64,000 nucleotides of DNA from contig CAXTIG010000012.1 in the NCBI GenBank assembly GCA_964244295.1, positions 1-64,000 on the forward strand, read 5' to 3'. The number at the start of each line of letters is the position of its first letter. Positions within the stretch are counted from its first letter, which is position 1. The stretch comes from JAJAZB01 sp964244295 (lineage in GTDB: Bacteria; Bacteroidota; Bacteroidia; Cytophagales; Spirosomataceae). Both the position numbers and the translations under genes were made by a program. This document shows positions 39,534 to 48,879 of the stretch, in pieces. The notes below the pieces were generated by a model. That model made no database searches and was not told the origin of the DNA. It was given only the letters and a program-made list of their open reading frames with translations.

Positions 39534-40557
39534 GGGACGTTGCGGGTTGAATGAGGGGGAGGAGTACCTGAAACGTGGCGTCGGTTTGTTTCACTACCAC
39601 GTCCGCCTGGCCCAGCAGGCGGTACTTGCTGGTGATGGTACGCAGGCCCAGTTGGCTGGACACCACGGGGGTTTGTTTTTTTTGCAAATTGTTCAAAACG
39701 AACAGGTTGTCGGCTTCGTCGGAATAAATCCGGATCCGGAGCGGTCGGGCGGGCAGGGCGGCGTTGTGCTTGACGGCGTTTTCCACCAGCAGTTGCAGCG
39801 TCAGCGGCGGAATCAAAAACGGCAGGTGGCGTTCGTCCACGTCCAGGGCCAGTTCCACGCTCCGCCCGAAGCGCATTTGCAGCAGGTGAAAGTACGCCCG
39901 GATGAAATCCAGTTCGTCGGCCAGGGAGGTCAGCGGCTGGTCGTTGGTGCGAAGCAAATACCGGTACACCGAGGCCAGTTCTTCGATAAACCGCTCCGCC
40001 TGCCGGGGGTTTTCGGCAACCAACGACGACAGTGTACTCAGGCTGTTGAACAGAAAATGCGGGCTGATTTGCTGTTTCAGGCTCTCCAACTGGGTTTGCA
40101 GGTGTTCTTTCTTCAGCGCCTCCGTTTCCCGCTCCGACCGCAGCAGGCGGGCGAAGTAATACACCGCTTCCAGCGCACCCACGATCACGGTGCTCCGCAG
40201 CAACGCGCTCGAAACCGTGTTGAAAAACGCCGAATCGGGGTACGGCGCGTGGTAGCCCGTGGCGTTGATGAGCAGCATGTCCAGCCAGTCGAGGAGCACG
40301 GTCGCCCCCCAACACACGGGCAGGGCCAGCAGGAGGCGGGTTCGGCTCTGGGAAAGCAGCGGGTACCCGCGCCGGAATCGGCCTAAAATCCAGCGAATCG
40401 TTTCCCAGGTAACGACCGCCAGGAGCAGAAACTCAAGCCCGTGCGCCAGGCTGTTCGCGTTGAGCGGCTTCGCGAAAAACTGGAACCCGTACAGATCCCG
40501 CACGACCAGCAAGCTGATGCCGCCCACGCGAATCCATCGATCATTGACTTCGTTCAA
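39514..40557 (-). CDS. LytS/YehU-type sensor histidine kinase
   Basis: 347 residues from TTG at 40557 (another TTG at 40626 is possible; there is no ATG). Four membrane helices occupy about 12-135, followed by the His_kinase domain with ISPHFLFNSLSTLSSL (phospho-acceptor H167) and LLVENAVKHN. It feeds the overlapping regulator gene. It is paralogous to the kinases at 28943 and 44480. Confidence 0.9.
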   Translation of the reverse strand: MNEVNDRWIRVGGISLLVVRDLYGFQFFAKPLNANSLAHGLEFLLLAVVTWETIRWILGRFRRGYPLLSQSRTRLLLALPVCWGATVLLDWLDMLLINATGYHAPYPDSAFFNTVSSALLRSTVIVGALEAVYYFARLLRSERETEALKKEHLQTQLESLKQQISPHFLFNSLSTLSSLVAENPRQAERFIEELASVYRYLLRTNDQPLTSLADELDFIRAYFHLLQMRFGRSVELALDVDERHLPFLIPPLTLQLLVENAVKHNAALPARPLRIRIYSDEADNLFVLNNLQKKQTPVVSSQLGLRTITSKYRLLGQADVVVKQTDATFQVLLPLIQPATSHDYPAH

Positions 40558-40911
40558 GGGACGTTTGGCGTAAGGTTTTGTCCAATGACCAAAGCTACAC
40601 CGCAGCGGTAGTACGCCCCAACGCAAGGCGGGCCGAACCTTCCAAAAAAACGGCTGAACTGTCGGAGTGCGGGCCTCAATCGCTGGGGAGGGGTCATGGA
40701 TTCAGACCAGGGAGCGGCAGCAAGCAGGCGAGCACTTTTCCTGTTTTACGGTTTTTGAACGGAAAGAATTCAAAAGCACGTCCCCGCGCGATGAATTTTT
40801 GGGCGTGATGCGAGGGTTGGGAGCGGTTCGTTCATCAAGTTTACCGGTAACTTTGGGCGCAAACGTCCTTTGCCAGGGCGTGGCCCGTTTCCAAAAAAAC
40901 CTCCGAACCCG
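40558..40911. other. divergent spacer with one promoter
   Basis: 354 bases between the kinase and the large cytochrome gene, in divergent arrangement. I see no supported reading frame. The TAACTTTG element at 40848 is the only clear signal. Confidence 0.4.
40848..40855 (+). promoter_or_regulatory. Bacteroidota-type -7 element for the PVC-type cytochrome gene
   Basis: TAACTTTG is an exact TAnnTTTG match. A TTCG at 40827-40830 is a weak -33 candidate. The start codon lies 57 bases downstream. Confidence 0.45.
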
Positions 40912-43900
40912 ATGCTCCGTACCAAACCCGTCCAAATCTCCCTATTCCTGCTGGCGCTGCTCGTCCTCGTGACGGTGGCCTGCGTAAAAATGACTAGCTC
41001 CAAAACCTCGCGCTCGGCGATGGTGGTGGTGAACGAAGACCCCGCCCAGGGCCGCGTGCGGGCAAAAGAAATCCGCGACAAGGCCAGCGTCACCCTCGCC
41101 GAGGGGCTGCAACTGAGCCTCTGGGCCTCCGATTCGCTGGCGCCCGACCCCGTGTCGATGTCGATCGACGACCGGGGCCGGGTGTACCTGACCCGCACCA
41201 ACCGGCAGAAAAACTCCGAATTCGACATTCGCGGCCACCGCGACTGGATGACGCCCTCCATCGCCCTGCAAACCGTTGAGGAACGCCGGACTTTTCTCCG
41301 AAAAACCTTCGACCCGAAAAACAGCACCGAAAACGAATGGCTCAAGGACCTCAACGAAGACGGCAGCCACGACTGGCGCGACCTGACGGTGGAAAAAGAC
41401 GAGGTCTGGCAACTCGAAGACACCGACCACGACGGCATCGCCGACGTGTCGCGGCGGATTCTGGCTGATTTTTTTGAAGAAATCTCCGACGTGGCCGGGG
41501 GAATCCTCGTGCGGGCGAAAGACACTTTCGTAACCATCGCGCCCGATCTGTGGCGGCTCCGCGACACGAACGGCGACGGCGTTTTGGACCAAAAAACCTC
41601 CATCAGCCACGGCTACGGCGTTCACATCGGCTTCGGCGGGCACGGAATGTCCAACCCCATCGAAGGGCCGGACGGCCGGATTTACTGGAACATCGGCGAC
41701 ATCGGGGCCAACATCACCACCCCCGAAGGCGTCAACCACCCGCGTTCCAACGAAGGCATCATTGCCCGCGCCAACCCCGACGGCTCCGACTTCGAGGTCT
41801 TCGCCGGGGGGCTGCGCAACACCCATGAATTCGTGTTCGACGACTACGGCAACCTGATTTCCTCGGACAACGACGGCGACCACCCCGGCGAAAGCGAGCG
41901 GCTGGTTCACGTCGTCGAAGGCTCGGATGCGGGCTGGCGCTCCAACTGGCAGTACGGAAAATACACTGACCCGAAAAACAACAGCTACAAAGTCTGGATG
42001 GACGAAAAGCTGTACAAACCCCGCTGGGAAGGCCAGGCGGCGTACATCATCCCGCCCATCCAGAATTTTCACAACGGCCCCACCGGGATGGTGTACAACC
42101 CCGGCACCGCCCTCGGATCGGCTTGGAAAAACAAATTTTTTCTCGTTGAATTCGTCGGTAACCCCGCCCGCTCGCCGATCTGGTCGTTCGGGTTGAAACC
42201 CAAAGGTGCGTCGTTCGTGCTCGACGGGGAGAAAAACATCCTCAGCGGCCTGCTGCCCACCGGCATCCGCTTCGGCCCCGACGGGGCGCTGTACGTCGCC
42301 GACTGGATCAATGGCTGGGATACCAAAAATTATGGACGCGTCTGGAAACTCGACGTGACGGAGGAAAAAGCGGATTTGAAAACCCTCCGGGCCGAAACCC
42401 AGCGGCTGATGACCCTCGACTACGCCACCCTAACGGTGGACGTGCTGGGCAACCTGCTCGCCAACCCTGACCAGCGAATCCGACAAAAAGCCCAGTTTGA
42501 ACTGGCCGGGCGCGGGGCCAACGGAGCCGCCGTTTTTACGAAAACCATCGGCCAACGGGAAAATCAACTCGCCCGCATTCACGCCATCTGGGGCACGGGT
42601 CAGTTGGCGCGGCAGCAAGCCGCCTACGGCCAGCCCCTGCTCCCCCTGCTGGCCGACAAAGACCCCGAAATCATCGCCCAGGCGGCCAACGTGCTCGGCG
42701 ATGCCGCCCTGCCCGAAGCCGCTCCGTTGCTGATTCCGTTGTTGAGCAACGCCAGCCCCCGCGTTCAGTTTTTCAGCGCACAGGCGCTCGGACAACTCCG
42801 GCACCAGCCTGCGGTTCAGCCCTTGCTGGCGATGCTCAAAGCCAACCACGACGACGACGTGTACCTGCGCCACGCCGCCGTGCTGGCGCTTTCGCGCATC
42901 GGACAGGCCGAGCCGATGCTGGCGTTGGCGAACAATCCCGACAAATCGCTCCGCCTGGCCGCCGTGCTCGTGTTGCGGCGAATGAAAGACGCCAACGTGG
43001 CCCGGTTCCTCCAGGACAGCGACGAGTACATCGCGACCGAAGCGGCCCGGACCATCAACGACGACGAGTCGCTTCCTTCGGCGCTGCCCGCCCTAGCCGC
43101 GACGCTGAAAGAAACGCGCTTCACGTCGGAAGCCCTGCTCCGGCGCGGCATCAACGCCTGCGTCCGGGTGGGCGGCGAGGAGCAACTCGATCTGCTGCTG
43201 GCGTTTGCGAAGCGAAAAACCGTTGAAAAAACCCTGCGGGCCGAGGCCCTGGCCGCGCTGGGCACCTGGGCCAGTCCCTCGGTACTCGACCGGGTGGATG
43301 GGCGCTACCGGGGCATCGTGGAGCGGAATCCGGTGCTGGTTCGGGGAAAAATCGGACCGCACGTGGAGGCGTTGTTGAATGATTCGGACGAAGTCGTGCA
43401 GATCGCCACGGCGCAGCTACTCGGCAACCTGGCGCTGGCGGAGGCGAATCCCCCGGTGGTGCGCCTGTTCAACGAGAGCCGCTCCGCCGACGTGCGGGCG
43501 GCGGCGCTGACGACGCTCGGTCAGTTGAAGTACGGCGACCTGGAATCGCTCATCAAAAAAGGCATGAACGACCCCAACCCCGACGTGCGCACGGTGGCCC
43601 TGGGGCAACTGAGCGGCCAAACCCTCTCGGCGGAAACACTGGCGGAGGTGTCGAAAGCCATTTTCGAAAAAGGCAGCGTGAAGGAGCAACAGCAACTACT
43701 CCGGGTGCTGGGCACCATGCCCGCCGCGAATACCGAGCGGGTTCTCGACGGCCTGGTCGACAAACTGGCTGCCAAAACGCTGGACCCCAGCCTGACGCTG
43801 GAACTGGGCGAAGCCGTGGACGCCACCAAATCGGCTCCGCTGCTGGCCAAACTGGCCCCGCTGCGTTCCACGGGCACCGGTACGACGGCCGATTTCAGCG

Positions 43901-44334
43901 ATGTACTTTTTGGCGGCAACCGCCAGGCGGGGCGGCAGGTTTTTCTGACCAATTCCACCGCGCAGTGCGTGCGTTGCCACGCCATCGGCGGGCAAGGGGG
44001 CGAGGTCGGGCCTTCGCTGACGACCATCGGAGACGTGTTGAGCCGGGAACAACTGCTTCAGGCCCTCATCGAACCCAGCGCCCGGCTGGCGCCCGGCTAC
44101 GGCAGCGTCACCCTCACGCTGAAAGACGGACAGGTGGTCAGCGGAATTTTAACCCAGGAAACGGAGGGAGAACTGGTGCTGAAAACCACCGAAGCCGAAC
44201 CCCTGAAAGTGCCCGTTTCGCGGATTACCAAGCGCGAAAACTTCCCTTCCAGCATGCCCCCGATGGGCACGCTCCTCTCCAAACGGGAACTCCGCGACGT
44301 GGTGGAATTTTTGGCGAATTTGAAGAAAAGGTAA
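40912..44334 (+). CDS. PVC-type heme-binding protein with HEAT repeats and C-terminal cytochrome c
   Basis: 1140 residues. N-terminal lipoprotein-like or membrane signal (LLALLVLVTVAC), then a beta-propeller-like membrane-bound dehydrogenase domain (about 60-480; DEDGSH/EDTDHDGIADV-type Ca motifs, GRIYWNIGDIGANI, GGLRNTHEFVFDDYGNLISSDNDGDHPGE), a HEAT-repeat segment (about 520-960) and a heme domain with C-V-R-C-H at about 1019-1023 plus a distal Met-rich region. Family members are extracytoplasmic electron-transfer proteins thought to oxidise sugars or alcohols. Substrate unknown. It stands alone between two LytS kinases. Confidence 0.88.
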   Translation: MLRTKPVQISLFLLALLVLVTVACVKMTSSKTSRSAMVVVNEDPAQGRVRAKEIRDKASVTLAEGLQLSLWASDSLAPDPVSMSIDDRGRVYLTRTNRQKNSEFDIRGHRDWMTPSIALQTVEERRTFLRKTFDPKNSTENEWLKDLNEDGSHDWRDLTVEKDEVWQLEDTDHDGIADVSRRILADFFEEISDVAGGILVRAKDTFVTIAPDLWRLRDTNGDGVLDQKTSISHGYGVHIGFGGHGMSNPIEGPDGRIYWNIGDIGANITTPEGVNHPRSNEGIIARANPDGSDFEVFAGGLRNTHEFVFDDYGNLISSDNDGDHPGESERLVHVVEGSDAGWRSNWQYGKYTDPKNNSYKVWMDEKLYKPRWEGQAAYIIPPIQNFHNGPTGMVYNPGTALGSAWKNKFFLVEFVGNPARSPIWSFGLKPKGASFVLDGEKNILSGLLPTGIRFGPDGALYVADWINGWDTKNYGRVWKLDVTEEKADLKTLRAETQRLMTLDYATLTVDVLGNLLANPDQRIRQKAQFELAGRGANGAAVFTKTIGQRENQLARIHAIWGTGQLARQQAAYGQPLLPLLADKDPEIIAQAANVLGDAALPEAAPLLIPLLSNASPRVQFFSAQALGQLRHQPAVQPLLAMLKANHDDDVYLRHAAVLALSRIGQAEPMLALANNPDKSLRLAAVLVLRRMKDANVARFLQDSDEYIATEAARTINDDESLPSALPALAATLKETRFTSEALLRRGINACVRVGGEEQLDLLLAFAKRKTVEKTLRAEALAALGTWASPSVLDRVDGRYRGIVERNPVLVRGKIGPHVEALLNDSDEVVQIATAQLLGNLALAEANPPVVRLFNESRSADVRAAALTTLGQLKYGDLESLIKKGMNDPNPDVRTVALGQLSGQTLSAETLAEVSKAIFEKGSVKEQQQLLRVLGTMPAANTERVLDGLVDKLAAKTLDPSLTLELGEAVDATKSAPLLAKLAPLRSTGTGTTADFSDVLFGGNRQAGRQVFLTNSTAQCVRCHAIGGQGGEVGPSLTTIGDVLSREQLLQALIEPSARLAPGYGSVTLTLKDGQVVSGILTQETEGELVLKTTEAEPLKVPVSRITKRENFPSSMPPMGTLLSKRELRDVVEFLANLKKR

Positions 44335-44351
44335 CGAAATTGCCCCGTGTT

Positions 44352-44460
44352 CCCCCATCGGCTGTCATCCTGGAAGGGGACCTTGTTTGACTACCGTTCC
44401 CCTCTGAGGAAACTAAACAGTAGGCCAACAAGGTCCCTCCAGGATGACAGCCGATGGGGG
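44352..44460. repeat. GTCATCC-family inverted repeat between convergent genes
   Basis: 44352-44387 pairs with 44427-44460; the arms differ by a two-base indel in the GGAAGGGGACC segment. The outer part CCCCCATCGG extends the pairing beyond the GTCATCC core. It lies between the cytochrome gene and the convergent LytS kinase and may terminate both. Confidence 0.9.
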
Positions 44461-44479
44461 GAGAGAGGTCGGGTAGAAA

Positions 44480-45580
44480 CTACCCCAACGACTTCACCGC
44501 CAGAAGCGGCAGCCGAACGCGAAAAAATGCGTCGGTCGTCTCCACCTGCACCGGCTCTTCGCTCAGTAATCGGTATTTTGCCGTCAGGCTGGCCAGACCT
44601 GCCTGCCCGGTTTTGAGCAGGATGGTTTTGGGTTGGCGGTTGTTGCGCACCTCCAGCCAGTCGATGAGGGTGAGGGAAATGCGCACCACCAGCGGCGCTT
44701 CCGCCGACATAGCGTTGTGCTTGATGGCGTTGTCGAGGAGGGTCAACAGGGTCAGCGGCGGTACCAGGAGCGAAGCCTGGGTCGGGCCAACCTGGGCGGG
44801 CCGTTCGATGCGCAGGCTTTTTCCAAAACGCACTTCCAGCAATTCCGCGTAAATGGCGATGAAGTCCAGTTCGGCCTGGAGGGTCACCAGTTCGGCCTGG
44901 CCTCCGGCGTCGGTCTCCTCGGCTTGTCGTCCGGCCTGGAGCAGGTAGCGGTACACCTTCGCGAGTTGATCCACGAAGCGCTCGGCCCGCCGCGGGTCGT
45001 CGCCGATGAGCACCGAGAGGGAATTGAGCGAGTTGAACAGAAAATGCGGGTTGAGTTGGCCCTTGAGCGCGTCGTACTGCCGTTGCAGGGCCTGGCGCTG
45101 CAACTGTTCGTCTTCGGTTTGGTCGCGGCCCCACTGCGCGTAGGTGTAAAACAGACTCAGCGCCCCGCACAAACTCACGTCGAACACCAATCCCAGCACC
45201 CAGATGGGCCGCACTGCCTCCCAGCTAAACCGCAGGCCCAAGGTCGGCACCAGGCTGTACGCCCAAACGTCGAAAATCGCCAGGAAAACCGTCAACCCGC
45301 CCACCACTAAAAACATGACCAGCGTGCGCAGGGTGGTCTGCCGGACGCCGGGGTAGCGCAGGATGACCCGCCGCACCGCCCACGTGAGGGTAACAATCGA
45401 CAGCCAATACAAGACAAATACCAGCACCGTTCCCACGCCGAACACCAGTGGGTCGTGGAAATAGCGCGGGCCGATAAAGTAATAATTGCCGAGTGGAAAC
45501 AACACCGGCATCATCAGCAGGTGGTAAAGCCACTCGTATTGGGAGAAAAATTGGGGCCGGAAAAACACCGGAACAGTCAT
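44480..45580 (-). CDS. orphan LytS/YehU-type sensor histidine kinase
   Basis: 366 residues. Four to five membrane helices fill about 17-150, then the His_kinase domain with LNPHFLFNSLNSLSVL (phospho-acceptor H179) and a variant N box LLDNAIKHNAM. No LytTR regulator is adjacent, so it may signal to one of the two paralogous regulators in the window. Its start at 45580 follows a 223-base spacer with an inverted word repeat. Confidence 0.9.
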   Translation of the reverse strand: MTVPVFFRPQFFSQYEWLYHLLMMPVLFPLGNYYFIGPRYFHDPLVFGVGTVLVFVLYWLSIVTLTWAVRRVILRYPGVRQTTLRTLVMFLVVGGLTVFLAIFDVWAYSLVPTLGLRFSWEAVRPIWVLGLVFDVSLCGALSLFYTYAQWGRDQTEDEQLQRQALQRQYDALKGQLNPHFLFNSLNSLSVLIGDDPRRAERFVDQLAKVYRYLLQAGRQAEETDAGGQAELVTLQAELDFIAIYAELLEVRFGKSLRIERPAQVGPTQASLLVPPLTLLTLLDNAIKHNAMSAEAPLVVRISLTLIDWLEVRNNRQPKTILLKTGQAGLASLTAKYRLLSEEPVQVETTDAFFRVRLPLLAVKSLG

Positions 45581-45710
45581 GCGCGTCAGTCCGAACGGGT
45601 AGAACCAAACGTCGAACCCGCGAATCTACCCAAGCCGAGGCCACCGGGCGCACCCTGACCGGGCCGACTGCGCAAGTTTACGCATGAATTGAGAAAAAAG
45701 AGGAATGGAG

Positions 45711-45804
45711 TGGATAGAGCAAAGAGTAGAGAGCAAAGAGTAGAGAGAACAGCGAAATGCATTTCCACTATCCTCTCTACTCTTTGCTCTTTGCTCTATC
45801 CATT
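45711..45804. repeat. inverted word repeat (GGATAGAG/CAAAGAGTAGAG type)
   Basis: The segment around 45711-45748 is complementary to 45771-45804 with a small indel; words GGATAGAGCAAAGAGTAGAG and GAGCAAAGAG recur. The right end touches the stop codon (45804-45806) of the small lipoprotein. The rest of the 223-base gap before the kinase start is unremarkable. Confidence 0.85.
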
Positions 45805-46241
45805 CATTTTGTCAGCATAATCGTGAATTCCTCGTCGTTGTCGTCCACGCCGTTGATGACCAGTTTGTTTTTGCCGCCCTTTGCCACTTTTTCGCCCTCG
45901 TGGATAAAATCCACCTCACCGTTTCCGGCCTCGCTGAGGATGATGCCCGTGGCCGAGCCGTCGAGGAAGGGCTGGTTGGTGGCGGTCGAGCGGATGTTGA
46001 ACTGCATCGTCACGCTGGTTTCCGACTGGCGCGTTACCGTTACGCCGCCCTTGAGCGATGTTTCGTCGGCAGGGTAGGTTTTGCCCCCGGTGGTCAGCGA
46101 CGCATACGTGTACTGGCCCGTCACGCGGCCCGCGAGGTCGGACAATTCGGGCTGCGGGTCGTTGTTTTGCTTGCAGGCCGTCAGCGTGGCGGCGGTCAGC
46201 AACACGAGCAGGCCCGGGCGGAGGAAGGAGAACGTTTTCAT
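45804..46241 (-). CDS. small lipocalin-like lipoprotein
   Basis: 145 residues. Lipobox LTAC after MKTFSFLRPGLLVLLTAATLTA, then a beta-rich domain: DLAGRVTGQYTYASLTTGGKTY, GGVTVTRQSETSVTMQFNIRS, GKNKLVINGVDDNDEEFTIMLTK. The topology is like lipocalin-type or META-like Bacteroidota lipoproteins. Function unknown. A G-rich upstream region with GGTTGAAGAC resembles the lipoprotein-island promoters but with a different spacing. Confidence 0.75.
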   Translation of the reverse strand: MKTFSFLRPGLLVLLTAATLTACKQNNDPQPELSDLAGRVTGQYTYASLTTGGKTYPADETSLKGGVTVTRQSETSVTMQFNIRSTATNQPFLDGSATGIILSEAGNGEVDFIHEGEKVAKGGKNKLVINGVDDNDEEFTIMLTK

Positions 46242-46453
46242 GGTGAAAAGAGAGAGTTGGGTTGAAAAAATGAGAGAGGGATTTTTCGGAACGTCCCGGT
46301 TGGTGAGGGCAAAGGTGGCGGGTCGGATGAACCGGGCCTCGTGCTTCCGTCTTCAACCCGCAAGAGGGGCGGGTGAGCTGTCAATTTTGGCGAATGAATG
46401 GGATTGAGCGAAGTCAATTCAGGAGCGACGGCGCGTTTGCGGGGTGGGTTTCG

Positions 46454-46461
46454 TAGTTTTG
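46454..46461 (+). promoter_or_regulatory. Bacteroidota-type -7 element for the Ldh gene
   Basis: TAGTTTTG matches TAnnTTTG. It is 52 bases before the Ldh ATG and is followed by the hairpin at 46470-46501. TTTG at 46436-46439 is closer than the usual -33 spacing. Confidence 0.4.
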
Positions 46462-46469
46462 CGCATGGA

Positions 46470-46501
46470 AAAATTCCCCTCCTTGACAAAGGAGGGGAGT
46501 C
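46470..46501. repeat. hairpin in the Ldh 5' leader
   Basis: ATTCCCCTCCTT pairs with AAGGAGGGGAGT around GACA (a mismatch at the outer edge). It lies between the putative -7 element and the ATG, so it would fold in the mRNA leader; CCCCTCCTT/AAGGAGGGG is a typical dispersed small palindrome. Confidence 0.7.
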
Positions 46502-46513
46502 GGACAAAAAATT

Positions 46514-47590
46514 ATGGTTCTTTCCCCCGAAACCCTCCTCCTGTTCGTCCAACGCGTCTTCGAGGCGATGGGCTGTCCGCCCGCTGATGCCGCCCTAGCC
46601 GCCGACGTGCTCGTGAGCGCTGACCTGCGCGGCGTCGATTCCCACGGCGTGGCCCGGCTTCCCGGCTACGTGAGGCTCCACGAACTCGGACGACTGAATC
46701 CCACGCCGAACCTGAAGATTTTGCACGAAACCCCCTCCACCGCCGTCCTCGACGGCGACGCGGGCCTGGGCCTGGTCGTGGCTCCGAAGGCGATGGCAAT
46801 CGCGATTGAAAAAGCGCAGACGGCGGGCACGGGCTGGGTAGCCGTGCAGAATTCCAACCACTTCGGCATTGCGGGCTACCACGCGCTGCTGGCGGTGGAA
46901 CGGGGCTGCCTCGGCTGGGCCATGACGCACGCCGGACCACTGGTGACGCCCACGTTTTCGAAAGAACGCCTCCTCGGTACCAACCCGGTGTGCATCGGTA
47001 TCCCGGCGGGCGAGGAGCCGCCCTTCCTGGCCGATTTTGCCACCACCACGGCGGCCTACGGCAAACTCGAAAACCTACAACGCAAAGGCCAACCCGCCCC
47101 CACCGGCTGGGTGCAGGATAAAGACGGCAACCCCACGACCGACTCCAACGCCGTGCGCCAGGGCGGGGCTTTGCTGCCCCTGGGCGGCGACCGCGAACAC
47201 GGTTCGCACAAGGGCTACGGCCTCGGCGCGGCGGTGGATATTCTGAGCGGGGTGCTGTCGGGCGCGAATTACGGCCCCTGGGTGCCGCCTTTCGCCACGG
47301 CGGGGTTCATGTCGGCCAGCGATGGCGTGGGGCGGGGTACCGGGCATTTTCTGGGGGCCATGCGGGTGGATGCCTTCCGCCCGGCGGCGGAATTCGGCCA
47401 GCACATGGATCAGTGGATTCGCCGGTTTCGTGCCGCCGAGGCCGTAGACGGCCAGCGGGTCCTGATTCCCGGTGATCCGGAGCGCGAAAGCGAAGCCCGG
47501 CTGCGGCGGGAAGGAATTCCGCTGCTGGAGGTAGTGGTGGAAGGGCTAAGAGAGGTGGGTAAAAAATTTAACGTCTCACTGTCATCCTGA
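46514..47590 (+). CDS. Ldh-family NAD(P)-dependent malate/L-lactate (sulfolactate-type) dehydrogenase
   Basis: 358 residues of the type II malate/L-lactate dehydrogenase fold (PF02615). Motifs are ADLRGVDSHGVARLPGYV with a conserved His, VQNSNHFGIAGYHALLA with the catalytic His, PTFSKERLLGTNPVCIGIP, DFATTTAAYGK and DREHGSHKGYGLG. Oxidises a 2-hydroxyacid; substrate not fixed by sequence. The last codons and stop (L-S-S-TGA) lie inside a GTCATCC-family repeat arm, so the native C-terminus was trimmed or extended by the element. Confidence 0.9.
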   Translation: MVLSPETLLLFVQRVFEAMGCPPADAALAADVLVSADLRGVDSHGVARLPGYVRLHELGRLNPTPNLKILHETPSTAVLDGDAGLGLVVAPKAMAIAIEKAQTAGTGWVAVQNSNHFGIAGYHALLAVERGCLGWAMTHAGPLVTPTFSKERLLGTNPVCIGIPAGEEPPFLADFATTTAAYGKLENLQRKGQPAPTGWVQDKDGNPTTDSNAVRQGGALLPLGGDREHGSHKGYGLGAAVDILSGVLSGANYGPWVPPFATAGFMSASDGVGRGTGHFLGAMRVDAFRPAAEFGQHMDQWIRRFRAAEAVDGQRVLIPGDPERESEARLRREGIPLLEVVVEGLREVGKKFNVSLSS

Positions 47591-47731
47591 GCGCAGCCCG
47601 CAGTGGAACTGGAAGGATCTCGTTGGCTTACCGAAGAGTTGAATGGGGACCCAGCAGTGGGTATCACCAAACTGCTCGGCAGTCCAACGAGATCCTTCCA
47701 GTTCCACTGCGGGCTGCGCTCAGGATGACAG
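47579..47731. repeat. perfect 48-bp inverted repeat, GTCATCC family
   Basis: 47579-47626 is fully complementary to 47684-47731 (48 of 48) with a 57-base loop. The arm starts CTGTCATCCTGAGCGCAGCC and ends GGATCTCGTTGG. It overlaps the last four codons of the Ldh gene and reaches to 15 bases before the mltG start. It is the longest perfect match among the GTCATCC elements. Confidence 0.95.
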
Positions 47732-47746
47732 CGGGTTTCATAAACT

Positions 47747-48790
47747 ATGTTTCAACGCAAAAACATCTGGAAAACCCTCATCATCGGGTTTTCGCTGCTG
47801 GCAGCTTCCTTTTCGCTGTACATCTGGCAGATTTTCCGGACACCCAACCTCAACACCGAGCGGGGTGCCCAGGATTTTTACCTGCTCATTCCCACCGGGG
47901 CCAGCTACGAACGGGTGCTGGATTCGCTCAACCGGAACAAAATCATCCGGGACCAGACCTCATTCCGGTTTTTGGCGAAGCTGATGAAGTACCCCCAACT
48001 GGTGAAGGCCGGGCGCTACCGCCTTCGCCCCGACATGGCAAATTACGACGCCATCAAACTGCTCCGCTCCGGCGACCAGAGTCCCGTGCGGCTCACCTTC
48101 AACAACATCCGCCTCAAAAGTGATCTGGTTCACAAAGTCGGCACCAAGTTCGAGTTCGACTCCCTGGCCTTCGCCCGCCAACTCGACGACCCCAAAGCCA
48201 CCGAATTTTATGGCTTCACGCCCAGCACGATCATGGCGATGTTTCTGCCCAACACCTACGAGGTGTTCTGGAACACGCCGATGCCGAAACTGCTGGGCCG
48301 GATGAAATCGGAGTACGACACGTTCTGGAATCCCGTGCGGCGCGAGAAGGCCAACCGGCTTAACCTCAGCCCCATCGAAGTGTCGGTGCTGGCCTCCATC
48401 GTGGAAGCCGAAACAAAAAGTCAGCTTGAAAAACCCCGCGTGGCGGGCGTGTACCTCAACCGCCTCCGGGCCAAAATGCCGCTCCAGGCCGACCCGACGG
48501 TGATCTACGCCCTCGGCGATTTTGGCATCAAGCGCCTCCTCCGGCGGCAAATGATGTACGACTCGCCCTACAACACCTACGTGCATACCGGCCTGCCCCC
48601 CGGCCCGATCAACCTCCCCGATCCGCGCTCGATCGACGCGGTACTCGACGCCGAATCGCACCAGTACCTTTACTTTTGCGCCAGCCCGGATCTGAACGGC
48701 ACCCATATTTTCGCCGAAGATTTCGACGACCACCTCAACAATGCGAGGCTCTACCAACAGGCGCTGGATCGGATGGGGATCAAAAAATAA
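47747..48790 (+). CDS. mltG: endolytic murein transglycosylase MltG
   Basis: 347 residues. N-terminal membrane anchor (about 8-29), a LysM-like region, then the YceG/MltG catalytic domain with SVLASIVEAETKSQLEKPRVAGVYLNRL carrying the catalytic Glu, and the C-terminal PTVIYALGD, YDSPYNTYVHTGLPPGPINLP and LYFCASPDLNGTHIFAEDFDDH. It cuts nascent glycan strands at the inner membrane. Its TAA stop lies at the edge of the inverted repeat before the thioesterase gene. Confidence 0.95.
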   Translation: MFQRKNIWKTLIIGFSLLAASFSLYIWQIFRTPNLNTERGAQDFYLLIPTGASYERVLDSLNRNKIIRDQTSFRFLAKLMKYPQLVKAGRYRLRPDMANYDAIKLLRSGDQSPVRLTFNNIRLKSDLVHKVGTKFEFDSLAFARQLDDPKATEFYGFTPSTIMAMFLPNTYEVFWNTPMPKLLGRMKSEYDTFWNPVRREKANRLNLSPIEVSVLASIVEAETKSQLEKPRVAGVYLNRLRAKMPLQADPTVIYALGDFGIKRLLRRQMMYDSPYNTYVHTGLPPGPINLPDPRSIDAVLDAESHQYLYFCASPDLNGTHIFAEDFDDHLNNARLYQQALDRMGIKK

Positions 48791-48877
48791 TGGCGAATTT
48801 CTAATGTGCTAATTTCCAATGGACGAGTTGGTGATGCATTTTCATTGGAAATTCGCACATTAGAAATTCGCACATTA
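48788..48877. repeat. inverted word repeat (TAATGTGCGAATT type) between mltG and thioesterase
   Basis: 48788-48821 pairs with 48843-48877 with about three differences. It runs from the mltG stop codon (48788-48790) to 2 bases before the thioesterase ATG. Its words are nearly those of the element at 27909-28038. Confidence 0.9.
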
Positions 48878-48879
48878 AA

